Positions 5,963 to 6,995 of a stretch of DNA of 6,995 bases are shown piece after piece. The translations under genes and the position numbers were made by a program. The notes below the pieces were generated by a model. It saw only the letters and a list, made by a program, of their open reading frames with translations, ran no database searches and had not been told where the DNA came from. How positions within the stretch are numbered: position 1 is the first letter of the stretch; the number at the start of each line of letters is the position of its first letter. This DNA is from Deltaproteobacteria bacterium (GTDB lineage Bacteria; Desulfobacterota; Binatia; UBA9968), in assembly GCA_005878685.1 (NCBI GenBank), contig VBLN01000179.1, positions 3,214 through 10,208 of the forward strand. The letters are read 5' to 3'.

Positions 5963-6995
5963 TCACCCAGCCGTGGATTGGGCAAACAGAACCGTTTCCT
6001 CGCGATGGATAGTGAAATGATCCAAATAGAACTCGTAACCTACTTCAAGCTCTCTCAGAAAAGCAGGGATGGTAACGAAGTCGTCCAGGTTGTGGTACAG
6101 CGAAATGGCGAGCGTGGACCGAAATTGCTTGAGTGTCTGCTTCGCCCCCTTCAGGGCCAACAATTCCGCACCTTCGACATCCAGTTTAATGAAATCTACG
6201 CTCTCCAGCCTCTCCTTAGCCACCAAATCATCGATAGCCAATGTCGGTACCGTGAGTCCCGCGTCTTCTTGTCGGACCACTGTGGTGCAAGGCCCGGCAT
6301 CCTTGAACCGCAGTAGCTCCCCCGAACGGTCCCACAGTGCTTCGCGCACTACTCGCACCCGTGAACTCAGGTTCGGATTCATCTCTAAATTGGCCTGAAG
6401 GACTGCGAGGTTTCCAGGAGCAAACTCGAAGCAAATCACGCGTCCGTTCGACTGAACTTGGTAAGCGAAATAAAGCGCTGTATCCCCCCAACAGCCACCA
6501 CCATCGATGACAACATCCCCGGGCCTGGCTTGAATGACTTTCCTTGCCTTCGAATACCGATATTGCTGCAGAACAAACGTATTGAGGATATTTAGAACGT
6601 GGGCGTGCAAGCGGATCGGAAAACCAGCCACGTGAAGGTCGTAGGCGTTCAGATAACCATCAAGCACCTGGATTGGAATCGTGCGTCTTTGGAGCAAGAG
6701 ATCCCGCTCGATGTGTCGAACAGTGGCCCAATAGCTAGGCTGATTCCGTGGCAGTTTAACTCGCCGATTCCCCAGAACCCAGAATACAAGAATGCTTATG
6801 AGCATCTGCTGGGATTGCTCGTCATTGAGAGACTGGTACAGCTTACCCAAACCGTCGGCGCGGTAAAGGATCTGCCCCAGGTTTTGACTGAGTTCGCCCA
6901 AGTCTCTAGTATCGACATAGACGAATCCCGTCCTCCGAGCCAACTGGAGGACCGCGTTCTTTACGGCTCGGAGCAGGCTACGCCCGGGGCCTCGC
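5963..6995 (-). CDS. FkbM-family SAM-dependent methyltransferase, N-terminus beyond window
   Basis: FkbM proteins use S-adenosylmethionine to methylate an oxygen, typically a sugar hydroxyl in polysaccharide clusters. Numbering from an internal TTG at 6943, the C-terminal half carries DVVIDGGGCWGDTAL (143-156, SAM-binding glycine loop), VICFEFAPGN (169-178, acidic end of strand 2), TLAIDDL (234-240), and the family signature VDFIKLDVEGAELLALKGA (249-267). It closes with a YEFYLDHF strand and stop TGA at 5965-5963. About 140 residues precede the catalytic domain, mostly predicted helix, with no clear match. TTG 6943 is a poor start: no Shine-Dalgarno precedes it and the frame stays open to the window edge, encoding GRSLLRAVKNAVLQLARR. 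A basic amphipathic N-terminus like this is common in the family, so the true start is probably outside the window. Sampled lines are about 57-65% GC. The methylated substrate is unknown. Confidence 0.9.
   Translation of the reverse strand, partial: RGPGRSLLRAVKNAVLQLARRTGFVYVDTRDLGELSQNLGQILYRADGLGKLYQSLNDEQSQQMLISILVFWVLGNRRVKLPRNQPSYWATVRHIERDLLLQRRTIPIQVLDGYLNAYDLHVAGFPIRLHAHVLNILNTFVLQQYRYSKARKVIQARPGDVVIDGGGCWGDTALYFAYQVQSNGRVICFEFAPGNLAVLQANLEMNPNLSSRVRVVREALWDRSGELLRFKDAGPCTTVVRQEDAGLTVPTLAIDDLVAKERLESVDFIKLDVEGAELLALKGAKQTLKQFRSTLAISLYHNLDDFVTIPAFLRELEVGYEFYLDHFTIHREETVLFAQSTAG

Overview
All genes in this window read right to left, on the minus strand. They form one stretch of a surface-polysaccharide (O-antigen, capsule or exopolysaccharide) locus. 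In transcription order they are: an FkbM-family methyltransferase (cut by the right edge), a gap of about 375 bp with coding debris, a left-handed beta-helix acyltransferase broken by a frameshift, an intact DegT-family sugar aminotransferase, and a very large multidomain glycosyltransferase that runs off the left edge. The largest gene has no stop in the window, so bases 1-3932 can look empty. Read as the complement from 3932 they are one uninterrupted frame of at least 1310 codons.

The giant protein contains, in order, a GT-A glycosyltransferase domain, a Gln/Glu-rich coiled coil, a basic linker, two more GT-A (GT2-type) domains, and the first part of a GT-B (GT4-type) domain. The third GT-A domain has lost the acidic residue of its usual Asn-Asn-Asp-Thr nucleotide/metal motif. 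The gene starts inside the stop codon of the aminotransferase (ATGA overlap).

The aminotransferase and acyltransferase resemble the pair that makes N-acylated amino sugars from nucleotide-linked keto-sugars (for example dTDP-Fuc3NAc, dTDP-Qui3NAc or 4-amino sugars). No nucleotide-sugar synthesis, isomerase, flippase or polymerase gene lies in the window. The acyltransferase changes frame once, inside a perfect short inverted repeat, and seems to lack about ten residues of beta-helix there. Sequencing error alone is therefore a poor explanation. The acylation step may be lost in this strain, or supplied elsewhere.

Base composition is patchy. Hand-counted lines give about 35-45% GC in the N-terminal glycosyltransferase domain and the acyltransferase, and about 55-65% in the aminotransferase, the FkbM gene and parts of the coiled coil. 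This fits a cassette assembled by repeated horizontal exchange. The organism is most likely a Gram-negative environmental bacterium, because tandem glycosyltransferases with this type of linker are common in such genomes. The sequence does not fix the phylum. I see no RNA genes, CRISPR arrays, transposases or plus-strand genes.
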